From the NCBI GenBank assembly GCA_964401385.1, contig CAYNYF010000076.1:1-21975 (forward strand): a DNA stretch of 21,975 nucleotides. Reading direction: 5' to 3'. Within the stretch, counting starts at the first letter, position 1, and the number at the start of each line of letters is the position of its first letter. This document shows positions 7,784 to 15,176 of the stretch, piece by piece. Below the pieces are notes generated by a model, which saw only the letters and a list, made by a program, of their open reading frames with translations, searched no databases and was not told where the DNA came from. This DNA is from CAYNYF01 sp964401385 (lineage in GTDB: Bacteria; Planctomycetota; Phycisphaerae; SM23-33). The translations under genes and the position numbers were made by a program.

Positions 7784-9307
7784 CTATACAGCCCTGCGGC
7801 GCCTTGCCAGCAGGCCCGCCATCCCCAGCGCCAGCAGCGCCAGGCTGGCCGGCTCGGGAACCGCCGCCCCGGCGCCGGTGCCGTAGAAGTCGGCCCAGAC
7901 GGTGTAGTCACCACCGTCCACGACGCCATTGCCGGTGAAGTCGGCGCCTGCCCAGCCGACGTCGGTCTGGCCGTAGTTATCGGCCCAGATCGTATAGTCG
8001 CCGCCGTCGACCAGGGTGTCCAGATTCGCATCGCCCGGAGCCGGCGCCGTTATGATCGCCTGCACGTCATAGTTCTTGGCCCGGCGGCTGATGATGCCGG
8101 TGTACTGGACGTCGCCGGAGGCGACGATGTACGCCAGGCCGACGTCCTCGTACTCGCTGCCCCCGCCGGTGCCGGCCTCGATGTGGTAGTAGTTCACGTC
8201 CTCGACGATGCCCGCCCCGGCCGGGTTCGACGGAAACGGCTCCAGGAAGTAGCTGTCCCGGTTCTTGTCGTACGGCGGATCGCCCAGTTCGTCATACGTC
8301 TCGGCGTCGCTGTCACTGTTGACGTCGACGACGCCGAAGGCCTTCATCTGCTGGATCACGCCGCCGTTGACGCCCTCGAAGGTCACGTTCGCGAAGTAGG
8401 ACTTCTCCAGGCCGTCCCGGCCGTCGATCAGGAAACGGTAGCCGTACTTGCCGTCGCCAAGGTACGAATAGTCGCAGGCTATCTCGAACGGCAGCCACGG
8501 CGGGGCGTCGATGACCTCCTGCCAGACCTCGTGGCACGCGTGCAGCGTCATCCAGTTCCGGAGGGTGTAGCCGTTGGTGCTCAGCATGGTCTCGCTGAAG
8601 TCGCGCACAGGGGCCGTGTTGGATGGATGCACGCCGTCGCCGGAGATCAGCGTGCCGTCCCAGTCCGTCGGGCGGCGGGTGAGAATCGCGTCGTTATACT
8701 CGATCAGGGGGATCTGCTCCTCTAGCGCCAGCTCGCGCACGGCCGTGGCGTACTGGGCGGTCAAGGCATCATAATTCCGCCGGGGCGGTATGGTGGTGAT
8801 CACCGGGACCGTCCCATTGGCCATGCACGTTTGCACCACCGTCCGCAACCGTCCCTTGTACGTATCCACCGGCGTGCCGGCGTGGCAGTCGTTGGTGCCC
8901 CACATGATCACGGCCATCTCCGGGTCCAGCTTGGTGACCCAGTGCTGTATGTTCGTCAGGGGAGGGTTCTGATCGGTCTGGAGGGGCCAAGCGGTGGTGG
9001 TACCACCGTTGGCGCCGTTGCCGACGTAGTGCCCGTCGTCGTACCAGTTCCAGCAAGCCGGCTCCAGGTAGCCATTGATCCAACTCAAGGCGGCGTCGTC
9101 TTCGGGGGTGGTGTTCGTGTGCCCGTAATGAAGCTGTTTGAAGAATGCCAAGCTGACCGTTATACTGTCGCCGAAGCGGGAGATCAGGCCGCCAGGGCCG
9201 GTATAGCTGGCGTGCACCTCTCGCATCGGTTCGGCCCAGTAGGGCTCCTGCGCCTGGACCGACACAACGCAGAATGCCACCACCAGCAGGCAGATTGTAG
9301 CTCTCAT
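7784..9307 (-). CDS. Secreted SGNH/GDSL hydrolase with dockerin-like module and PEP-CTERM tail
   Basis: The protein has 507 residues. Residues 1-19 are a signal peptide (cut near VQA-Q). An SGNH hydrolase domain follows: GDS 46-48 (nucleophile Ser48), GTND 137-140 (oxyanion Asn139) and DGVH 224-227 (catalytic Asp224/His227). Such enzymes deacylate or de-esterify lipids or carbohydrates. Residues ~278-420 form a module that is also present in the divergent gene at 9870. Residues 424-476 hold two dockerin-like calcium-loop repeats (GDANLDTLVDGGDYTIWADNY and a second copy). The C-terminus is VPEPA 483-487, a hydrophobic stretch and RRRR, the tripartite PEP-CTERM signal handled by exosortase. The frame is open to 9589, but ATG 9307 follows AAAGGAGG at about 5 nt and begins the signal peptide, so the start is clear. 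Confidence 0.88.
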   Translation of the reverse strand: MRATICLLVVAFCVVSVQAQEPYWAEPMREVHASYTGPGGLISRFGDSITVSLAFFKQLHYGHTNTTPEDDAALSWINGYLEPACWNWYDDGHYVGNGANGGTTTAWPLQTDQNPPLTNIQHWVTKLDPEMAVIMWGTNDCHAGTPVDTYKGRLRTVVQTCMANGTVPVITTIPPRRNYDALTAQYATAVRELALEEQIPLIEYNDAILTRRPTDWDGTLISGDGVHPSNTAPVRDFSETMLSTNGYTLRNWMTLHACHEVWQEVIDAPPWLPFEIACDYSYLGDGKYGYRFLIDGRDGLEKSYFANVTFEGVNGGVIQQMKAFGVVDVNSDSDAETYDELGDPPYDKNRDSYFLEPFPSNPAGAGIVEDVNYYHIEAGTGGGSEYEDVGLAYIVASGDVQYTGIISRRAKNYDVQAIITAPAPGDANLDTLVDGGDYTIWADNYGQTDVGWAGADFTGNGVVDGGDYTVWADFYGTGAGAAVPEPASLALLALGMAGLLARRRRAV

Positions 9308-9384
9308 AAACGCCTCCTTTTCTATTTTGCCAGGACCGACCCGTGCCGTCGCATGATCGGCACCGGGCCAAGTCATCTCATGCC

Positions 9385-9413
9385 AGTATACCGCGCATAC
9401 GGCCATACCAGAA
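9385..9413 (-). promoter_or_regulatory. Possible promoter of the SGNH hydrolase gene
   Basis: TATACT (9390-9385) on the minus strand has a weak -35, TTCTGG (9413-9408), at 17 bp. The start site would be near 9378, about 70 nt before the ATG. The weak -35 makes this the least certain promoter in the list. Confidence 0.35.
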
Positions 9414-9474
9414 GGCGATTTTGAACTCCGCCTCCGCGGAGCCGCCGGCTGTGAAAACTCCCGCGAATCGGGCC

Positions 9475-9503
9475 TTGCCAGCGGCCGCCCGGCTTGGTAT
9501 ATT
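9475..9503 (+). promoter_or_regulatory. Promoter in the divergent PEP-CTERM intergenic region
   Basis: TTGCCA (9475-9480) and TATATT (9498-9503) are separated by 17 bp on the plus strand. Transcription from near 9510 would give the gene at 9870 a leader of about 360 nt, unless a small RNA or short gene is encoded between. I see no convincing short gene there. Confidence 0.5.
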
Positions 9504-9787
9504 GTATCGTTGCGGCTTCCAAGTGCTGCCTGGTAACTGAGTTTCCTGATCCGAGGTACGTGGGATGCATTATCCGCACAGGATTTCAAGGCGCCATCGC
9601 GCTCGCCGGATCGGCTTTCGCGCCCGCATGCGCACCAGGGGCGGCCGTAAGATCATCAACCGTAAGCGCCGCGCCGGCCGGCAAGTTCAGGTCGTATAGC
9701 CCCGTTGCGGCAATCACCCCGCCTATTCCCGCTCCACGACGTTCGGCCGGCTCGGCGGCGCAGCTACCCCCTCGGATAATCCGTGCA

Positions 9788-9823
9788 ATCGGCATAGGGC
9801 CGATGCCCATTTTCGAGTATAAT
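9788..9823 (+). promoter_or_regulatory. -10 box with an inverted repeat in place of -35, before the putative glycosidase gene
   Basis: A perfect TATAAT lies at 9818-9823, 46 nt before the ATG. No -35-like hexamer exists at 16-18 bp. Instead ATCGGC (9788-9793) and GCCGAT (9799-9804) form a perfect inverted repeat with a 5-bp gap. This layout fits an activator-dependent promoter or an operator. Confidence 0.4.
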
Positions 9824-9869
9824 GTGTCTGGAGGACTCAGACAATCAACACCAAGAGGAGGCTGTGGAC

Positions 9870-11882
9870 ATGAAGGTTCGCACTAATTCCGTGCTCTTGA
9901 CGGCCTTGGCCGTGGCCATCGGCCTTGCACCTGGGACGGGGCTGGCCTTTTCCCCGGCCCGGCAGTTCCCCGAAACCTCCGACGGCGTCTACGTCTTCGT
10001 CGATCAGTTGTCGAGCATGACGGTGGCCCAACGGCAGTTCGCCGCCAGCCATTACGTCGGCACCCAGAAGCAGCTCAGCTATCAGATCGACGCCATCCGG
10101 GTGTACAACCCGGACTTCATCCACCTGCAATATCGCCTCGGCGTGCGCGAGAGCGGACACGCCGTCAACTACATCCACAACAACAGTTGGAGCAATGATT
10201 GGGCCTGGATCAACCTCCACGAGGACTGGTTCGTCCACCACTGGGACACCAACCCGGACCCGCGCCTGTACCAGTGGTACGCGCCGGCGGGACATGAGGA
10301 ATACGTCATGGACTGCTCCGGGCTGATCGAGGGCAACACCACCTACGGCTGGAAGGAGTACTGGTCGGACTGCGTCATCAACGACTGCGACGACAGCCAC
10401 GCCGACGGCGTCTTCGCCGACAGCACCCACCTGCCGTACAGCATCCCGGCCGACCAGTACGCCTCCCCCCTGGGCAGCCCGCCGCACACGGCGTATATCC
10501 CCGACCTGGAGGTGTTCTATGACTACACCTACCAGCGGTTCAACGAGGCAAACAAGTACTTCATCCCCAACGTCGGCGGGCTCATGACCACCGTGGATAC
10601 GACCAGCGGCTACTACGAGGACGTCCACGGGGTGATGGTGGAGGGCTACGGCACCAAGTGGTCTGAGTTCGATTGGCGACTCCAGCAAAACCGCGTCCTC
10701 CGGCTGCTGCGCAACGGCAAGATTTACATCGCCCAGAACGGCGTGGACGGGCCGTCGGACATCTCCGGCCGGAAGTGGCTGTTCAGCAATTTCATGCTGC
10801 TCAAGCACGACAAGAGCTTCATCAACATGTTCCCCGGGGGCTCGCAGCTCTACTGGTGGCCCGAGTACGACCTGGACCTCGGCCTTCAGACCGACCCGAC
10901 CGTTCCCGGCGACGTTGCCGGGCTGCTGGACAGCGGCGGCATCTACGCCCGCCAGTACGAAGGCGGGTTGGTGCTGGTCAACCCCACCGGCAGCACGCAC
11001 AGCTACGCGCTGACGGGCAACGGCACCTACAATCTCATCGAGCCGTGGGGCGGCGGGGTGGTGGATTCGGCCGGCAATCCTCCCGCCGGCGGACTGACGC
11101 TTACCGAGGTCGAAGGCAGCGTGCAGCTCGGGTCGTGGTCCGGCGCCGTCCTGACCTTCGAGCCTCAGCCACCGCCCTCGGTGGAATACACCTTCAAGTA
11201 CCTCGGCGACGGCAAGTACGGCCTGACCTTCAGCGTTCACGGAAACGACGAAGAGCTGGCGTCCTTCTTCGCCGACATGAGCTTCGAGGGCTCCGGCGGC
11301 GGGCAGATCCAGCAGCAAAAGGCCATCATCATCCCCGGCGTGCTGGAGTACGAGGTGGACGCCGAGGCGGACGCCGACCTGTACGACGGCCAGGGGACCC
11401 CGCCGTATGAGAAGGACCGCGACAGCTACTTCCTGGAGCCGTTCAGCAGCGGCGACGTCATGCTCCTGGAGAAGGCGGAGAACTACTACCACATGGAGGC
11501 CGGCACCGGCGCGGCCAGCAAGTACGAGGTCGCCCCGCTGGCCTACATCGTCTGCGACGGCGACGTGGCCTTCTACGGCGCGATCAGCCGCCTGGCGGAG
11601 AACTACGACGTCTCCGAGATCGCCGTCCTGCCCCCGCCGGGCGACGCCAACCGGGACGGACTGGTCGACGGCGGCGACTACACCATCTGGTGCGACAACT
11701 ATTCCGCGACTGACCTGGGCTGGGCGGGCGCCGACTTCAACGGCGACGGCGTCGTCGACGGCGGCGATTACACCATCTGGGCCGACTTCTATGGCACCGG
11801 GTCAGCGGCCGTCCCCGAGCCGGCCACGGCGGCGCTGCTGGCCCTGAGCGCGTTGGGCCTGCTGCTCAAGAGGCGCGGTTAG
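9870..11882 (+). CDS. Secreted putative glycosidase-like protein with dockerin-like module and PEP-CTERM tail
   Basis: The protein has 670 residues. Residues 1-26 are a signal peptide. The following ~400 residues contain ADGVFADST, a Trp/Tyr-rich DWFVHHWDTN segment, VEGYGTKW and QLYWWPEYDLDLG. These recall hypothetical TIM-barrel glycosyl-hydrolase families (GHL type), in which acidic residues in DGVFAD-like strands are catalytic; this is a resemblance, not a firm assignment. Residues ~438-588 form the module shared with the SGNH hydrolase next door. Two dockerin-like repeats follow from ~590 (GDANRDGLVDGGDYTIW and GDGVVDGGDYTIW), and then VPEPA (648-652), a hydrophobic segment and KRRG, a PEP-CTERM signal. 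The frame is open from 9822, but ATG 9870 has AGGAGG 8 nt upstream and starts the signal peptide. The gene is divergent from the SGNH gene and convergent with metK, with 38 bp between the stops. Confidence 0.8.
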   Translation: MKVRTNSVLLTALAVAIGLAPGTGLAFSPARQFPETSDGVYVFVDQLSSMTVAQRQFAASHYVGTQKQLSYQIDAIRVYNPDFIHLQYRLGVRESGHAVNYIHNNSWSNDWAWINLHEDWFVHHWDTNPDPRLYQWYAPAGHEEYVMDCSGLIEGNTTYGWKEYWSDCVINDCDDSHADGVFADSTHLPYSIPADQYASPLGSPPHTAYIPDLEVFYDYTYQRFNEANKYFIPNVGGLMTTVDTTSGYYEDVHGVMVEGYGTKWSEFDWRLQQNRVLRLLRNGKIYIAQNGVDGPSDISGRKWLFSNFMLLKHDKSFINMFPGGSQLYWWPEYDLDLGLQTDPTVPGDVAGLLDSGGIYARQYEGGLVLVNPTGSTHSYALTGNGTYNLIEPWGGGVVDSAGNPPAGGLTLTEVEGSVQLGSWSGAVLTFEPQPPPSVEYTFKYLGDGKYGLTFSVHGNDEELASFFADMSFEGSGGGQIQQQKAIIIPGVLEYEVDAEADADLYDGQGTPPYEKDRDSYFLEPFSSGDVMLLEKAENYYHMEAGTGAASKYEVAPLAYIVCDGDVAFYGAISRLAENYDVSEIAVLPPPGDANRDGLVDGGDYTIWCDNYSATDLGWAGADFNGDGVVDGGDYTIWADFYGTGSAAVPEPATAALLALSALGLLLKRRG

Positions 11883-11920
11883 CCGCAAGCACGGTGGACG
11901 CCCGACAGGCGCGGTGGCCG

Positions 11921-13162
11921 CTACTTCCGGCAGGCCTTGCGAAGCTGGCTGGTCCTGTTCGTTTTCTCCCAGGTGAAATTCCTGCCCGTCCGCCCGAAGT
12001 GCCCGTCGTGGGCGGTCTCCTGATAGATCGGGCGGAGCAGCTTCAGGTAGTCGATGATCCCGGCCGGCGTCAGCGGGAAGACGTCGCGAATGGCCCGGAC
12101 CAACACCGACTCGTCGACGGCGGCGGTTCCGGCGCAATCCACCATCACGCTGATCGGCTCGGCCACCCCGATGGCGTAGGACAACTGCGTCTCGCAGATC
12201 CTCGCCAGCCCGGCGGCGACGACGTTCTTGGCGACGTGCCGAGCCATGTACGAGGCGGAGCGATCCACCTTGGAGGGGTCCTTTCCGCTGAAGGCCCCGC
12301 CGCCGTGGCTGCCGCGCCCGCCGTAGGTGTCGACGATGATCTTGCGCCCGGTCAGCCCGGTGTCGCCGCCGGGCCCGCCGATGAGGAATCGCCCGGTGGG
12401 GTTGAGGTGGAAGATGATGTCGTCATCCCACAGCTCCGGCCACTCCTGGCAGACGACGGGCTTGATGATCTTGTCGATCAGCTCCCTGCGGGCGCGCCGG
12501 GAAATACTTCCGGTTTTCGGAGTCACCACGCCCTGCTCGTGCTGGGTGGACAGCACCACCGTGTGCACGCGCACGGGCCGGTCGCCGGCGTACTCGACGG
12601 TCACCTGGCTCTTTCCGTCCGGGCGCAGCCACGTCAGCTCGCCGGCTTCGCGGGCCTCGGTCAGCCGCGCCGTCAGGCCATGGGCCAAGTGAATCGGCAG
12701 CGGCATCAGCGCCTTGGTCTCGTCGCAGGCATAGCCGAACATCATCCCCTGGTCGCCGGCGCCTTGCGACTTCTTGCTGCGCTTGACGTTGCCCGCCCCG
12801 TCCACTCCCAGCGAGATGTCGGCCGACTGGCTGTGCAGACTCCGCAGCACGGCGCAGCTCCGATAGTCGAAGCCGATGGCCGGATCGTCGTAGCCAATCT
12901 CGCGGATCACCCGCCGAACGGTGTCCTCCACTTTCAGCAGGGCCCTCTCGGCCTGGTGATTGTGGACGGTCACCTCCCCGGCCACCAGCGCCAGCCCGGT
13001 GGTGACCAGCGTCTCGCAGGCAACGCGGGCGTTCGGGTCGCAGGCGATGAGCGAATCCAGCACGGCGTCGGAGATCTGATCGGCCACCTTGTCCGGGTGA
13101 CCTTTGGTGACAGACTCACTGGTAAACAAGGACACGGACGACTTTCCAGAAGATCCCGACAC
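11921..13162 (-). CDS. metK: S-adenosylmethionine synthetase
   Basis: The 413-residue protein makes S-adenosylmethionine from methionine and ATP in the cytoplasm. Family signatures are intact: GHPDK at 21-25 (ATP binding), GAGDQGMMFGYA at 134-145, and the P-loop-like GGGAFSGKDPSKVDRS at 287-302. Length is slightly above the usual ~385-400. The start is GTG at 13162, preceded by AGGAAAGGAAG, and gives the expected short N-terminus before SLFTSESVTKGHPDK. No S-adenosylhomocysteine hydrolase or methionine gene is adjacent. The 5' leader contains a GC hairpin, but I could not recognise a SAM riboswitch. Confidence 0.97.
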   Translation of the reverse strand: MSGSSGKSSVSLFTSESVTKGHPDKVADQISDAVLDSLIACDPNARVACETLVTTGLALVAGEVTVHNHQAERALLKVEDTVRRVIREIGYDDPAIGFDYRSCAVLRSLHSQSADISLGVDGAGNVKRSKKSQGAGDQGMMFGYACDETKALMPLPIHLAHGLTARLTEAREAGELTWLRPDGKSQVTVEYAGDRPVRVHTVVLSTQHEQGVVTPKTGSISRRARRELIDKIIKPVVCQEWPELWDDDIIFHLNPTGRFLIGGPGGDTGLTGRKIIVDTYGGRGSHGGGAFSGKDPSKVDRSASYMARHVAKNVVAAGLARICETQLSYAIGVAEPISVMVDCAGTAAVDESVLVRAIRDVFPLTPAGIIDYLKLLRPIYQETAHDGHFGRTGRNFTWEKTNRTSQLRKACRK

Positions 13163-13188
13163 TTGTACTTCCTTTCCTTTTTCTTCCG

Positions 13189-13205
13189 CCGGGCCGCCTG
13201 CCCGG
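13189..13205 (-). promoter_or_regulatory. GC-rich hairpin in the metK leader
   Basis: CCGGGC (13189-13194) pairs with GCCCGG (13200-13205) across a 5-nt loop. It sits between the predicted metK promoter and the ribosome-binding site and is followed by purines, not a T-run, so it is not an intrinsic terminator. Its role is unknown. Confidence 0.35.
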
Positions 13206-13213
13206 AGGGAACT

Positions 13214-13241
13214 AGTTTATTCTTTTCGCCGCGCCAGGCAA
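13214..13241 (-). promoter_or_regulatory. metK promoter
   Basis: TTGCCT (13241-13236) and TAAACT (13219-13214) on the minus strand are separated by 16 bp. The same -10 sequence, TAAACT, is found at the leuB promoter. The start site would be near 13207, with a leader of about 45 nt. Confidence 0.45.
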
Positions 13242-13292
13242 TGGCCTTGCCCGGATTCGCCGGCTCCGCCGCGGCGGCAGCGGCGCTGTGCC

Positions 13293-13862
13293 CTAGAAGG
13301 CTTCAATGACCACTCCCCTCGGCCGGGCCGGGCAATGATGCTCGCACGCGCCGCAGCCGGTGCAGGCGGCGCCGTTGACGGTCAACTCATTGCCGTCGAT
13401 GCCAATGGCCCCCTCGACCGGGCAGGCCTCCGCGCACGCCCGGCAGGATTCGCCCGAACTCAGCAGGCAGTTACCCGGCACCCACACCGCCAGGCCCATG
13501 CTCACCTGCCCCGGGCGGACCGGCTGCAAGGCGGCCGTCTCGCACGCGGCAATGCAAGGGGTGTCCGGGCAGAGGCGGCAGGGCTTGTCGGCGGGGACGA
13601 TCCGCGGCAGGGGGTCCATCACAATGGCCCCGACGGGGCAGGCCGCCACGCATGCCCCGCAAGCGGTGCACAACTCGGCGAAGGCGGCTCCCGCGGCCGC
13701 ACCGGGCGGGCGCAGCGGCGGCCGCTGGTTGGGCCCCCGCCCGTCCGGGCCGATGCCCAGCCGCTCCTGGAGCAGCCCCACAACCGGGCCCAGCAGTCCG
13801 GCGAGGGCCTCGCGGAAGAACCCTCGACGGGAGGCCTGGCGATTCTCGAAGTCTTCGCTCAC
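13293..13862 (-). CDS. NapG-like ferredoxin-type protein with four 4Fe-4S sites and a Tat-like N-terminus
   Basis: The 189-residue protein carries four cysteine sets: C65/68/71/75, C95/98/103/107, C132/140/143/147 and C167/170/173/177. These would bind four [4Fe-4S] clusters. The pattern, the LRPPGA stretch before the first cluster and MGLAVWVPGNC before the third match the NapG/MauM ferredoxin family, which passes electrons at the cytoplasmic membrane. SRRGFF at 11-16 followed by hydrophobic residues resembles a twin-arginine export signal. No napA, napB, napC or napH is visible within the window, so nitrate reduction should not be assumed. The start is GTG 13862; no Shine-Dalgarno sequence precedes it, and a perfect TATAAT ends 6 nt upstream. 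A much longer open frame to 18632 runs antisense to other genes and is not real. Confidence 0.82.
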   Translation of the reverse strand: MSEDFENRQASRRGFFREALAGLLGPVVGLLQERLGIGPDGRGPNQRPPLRPPGAAAGAAFAELCTACGACVAACPVGAIVMDPLPRIVPADKPCRLCPDTPCIAACETAALQPVRPGQVSMGLAVWVPGNCLLSSGESCRACAEACPVEGAIGIDGNELTVNGAACTGCGACEHHCPARPRGVVIEAF

Positions 13863-13868
13863 GATATG

Positions 13869-13897
13869 ATTATAGGAAGCGCCAGCGCCGCCTGGAA
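13869..13897 (-). promoter_or_regulatory. Promoter of the NapG-like gene, predicted leaderless
   Basis: TATAAT (13874-13869) with TTCCAG (13897-13892) at a 17-bp spacing. Six bases separate the -10 box from the GTG at 13862, so transcription should begin at or within a base or two of the start codon. Confidence 0.5.
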
Positions 13898-13978
13898 ACG
13901 GAATTAGCCGAACCCCGCGCCGGCCGAGGCAAATCAAGCCGGCCGCAAGCCATCGCGGCGGGCGAGCCCGGCCGCGGC

Positions 13979-15088
13979 TCAAGCGTGCAGGGTCTTGATC
14001 CGCCGCCCGTATCGCTCCAGTCGCTTCGGGTCCACCGCCACGCCCAGGCCGGCGCCTTTGAGGGGCTTCAGCCGGCCCCGATAGCCGAACCGAATGCTCT
14101 TGCCGGTCAGGTCGTCGCGGAGGAGGAACCTGCCGTAGTTGCCCTCGACGAACCTCGGGCGGGGGCAGCCCGCCAGCAGCGCCCGCTGTGCGGCCGAGAG
14201 GATGCTGCTCTCGCCGACCATGCAGCCGACGACGAAGGGCACGCCGGCGTCCGCGGCCGAGAGGGCGATCCGCCGAGAGGCGGCCATCCCGCCGTTCTTG
14301 CTCAGGCGGACGTTCATCCAGACCTTTCGGCCGGGGGCGCGGGCGAGCTTTTCCGCATCGGCCGCGGTGATCAGCGACTCGTCCGCCATCAGCGGCAGCC
14401 CGCAGCGCTGGGCCAGCTCGATCAGCGCCTCCGGCGGGCCGAAGACGGGCTGCTCGACCGCGCACACCCCGTGGGCCTTCAGCTCCGCCGCCCGCTCGGG
14501 CGTTTCCGTTTCCGACCAGGCGCCGTTGACATCCACGCGGAGCGTGCACCTGCCGGCCGAGATGGCCCGCCCGATGAGGCGGCCGACGGCGCGGAGGTTG
14601 GCCGCGTCGGCGGCCTCGCCCAGGCCGACCTTGAGCTTGAAATCGCGCAGGCCGAACCATCGCATCAGCCGCAGCCGCCTGACCGTCCCGGTCGGATCGG
14701 ACGAACCCAGCACGCCGCTGACGCGCACGCCCGGCGGCATCGCCCCCGCCAGCGGCCTGCCGTCCGAGCGGGCCAGCGCGTCCGCCCAGGCCAGCTCCAC
14801 CGCGCAGCGGGCGGCCGGCGATGGGCCATCCGCCGGGGCCAGGCCGCCGCCGGAGCGGTCCGGCTGCGGCGGCCAGTACAGCCGCTCGATGTCCTCGACC
14901 ACGGAGGTGAGCGTCTCGCCGGTGACGTATTCGCGCGGAAGCGTCTCCCCCCAGCCGACGGCGCCGTCGGAGAGCTCCATTCGCACGACGATCGCCTCGG
15001 CCACGTCCCGGCTGGCGGCGGCGTGCTCGAAACTCCGCATGGGCAGGGCCGTGCCAAAGATCTCCAGTTGGACCGGACGGACGCTCAC
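13979..15088 (-). CDS. Enolase-superfamily protein of the dipeptide epimerase / muconate-lactonizing type
   Basis: The 369-residue protein has the MLE-subgroup catalytic set: KLK with Lys151/Lys153 on the second strand, metal ligands Asp186 (DVN), Glu212 (VEQP) and Asp236 (DES), and the opposing base Lys264 (RLSKNGG). VGCMVGESSILSAA (287-300) resembles the substrate loop of L-Ala-D/L-Glu epimerases, which recycle murein peptides. o-Succinylbenzoate synthase or another racemase remains possible, and no menaquinone or peptide gene is adjacent. I chose GTG 15088 over the longer TTG at 15124, because the TTG lies inside a TTGCCG -35 box whose TACTTT -10 box ends 7 nt before the GTG. No Shine-Dalgarno sequence is visible. 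The next gene on this strand, the NapG-like one, follows after 116 bp with its own promoter. Confidence 0.82.
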   Translation of the reverse strand: MSVRPVQLEIFGTALPMRSFEHAAASRDVAEAIVVRMELSDGAVGWGETLPREYVTGETLTSVVEDIERLYWPPQPDRSGGGLAPADGPSPAARCAVELAWADALARSDGRPLAGAMPPGVRVSGVLGSSDPTGTVRRLRLMRWFGLRDFKLKVGLGEAADAANLRAVGRLIGRAISAGRCTLRVDVNGAWSETETPERAAELKAHGVCAVEQPVFGPPEALIELAQRCGLPLMADESLITAADAEKLARAPGRKVWMNVRLSKNGGMAASRRIALSAADAGVPFVVGCMVGESSILSAAQRALLAGCPRPRFVEGNYGRFLLRDDLTGKSIRFGYRGRLKPLKGAGLGVAVDPKRLERYGRRIKTLHA

Positions 15089-15095
15089 GCCGGAT

Positions 15096-15124
15096 AAAGT
15101 AGGGGACAGCCCGCCGCCCGGCAA
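15096..15124 (-). promoter_or_regulatory. Promoter of the enolase-superfamily gene, predicted leaderless
   Basis: TTGCCG (15124-15119) and TACTTT (15101-15096) on the minus strand are spaced by 17 bp. The -10 box ends 7 nt before GTG 15088. The -35 box lies back-to-back with that of the divergent ABC gene, 15 bp away. Confidence 0.5.
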
Positions 15125-15139
15125 GCGGCTTGGGGCGCG

Positions 15140-15168
15140 TTGACAGCCCGACCGGGCCGCCGTAGCCT
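15140..15168 (+). promoter_or_regulatory. Promoter of the ABC ATPase gene, possibly leaderless
   Basis: A consensus TTGACA (15140-15145) and TAGCCT (15163-15168) are spaced by 17 bp. The -10 box ends 8 nt before GTG 15177, so the leader is at most one or two bases if this promoter is used. Confidence 0.45.
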
Positions 15169-15176
15169 ACCGAGGC

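Noticed and set aside
9494..9886. Short open frames in the divergent intergenic region (plus 9494-9886, minus 9586-9810)
   Set aside because: They have no clear ribosome-binding site and no recognisable motif, and one runs into the signal peptide region of the real gene.
9837..11492. A 551-codon open frame on the minus strand
   Set aside because: It is antisense to the PEP-CTERM glycosidase-like gene and has the Val/His/Gly composition of a shadow frame.
13163..13292. SAM riboswitch before metK
   Set aside because: The leader is only about 45 nt from the predicted start site, with one simple hairpin; I could not find the multi-helix core of a SAM riboswitch.
15089..15124. Longer enolase-superfamily protein starting at TTG 15124
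   Set aside because: The TTG is part of a TTGCCG -35 box with a -10 box at 17 bp. The added residues resemble no family N-terminus.
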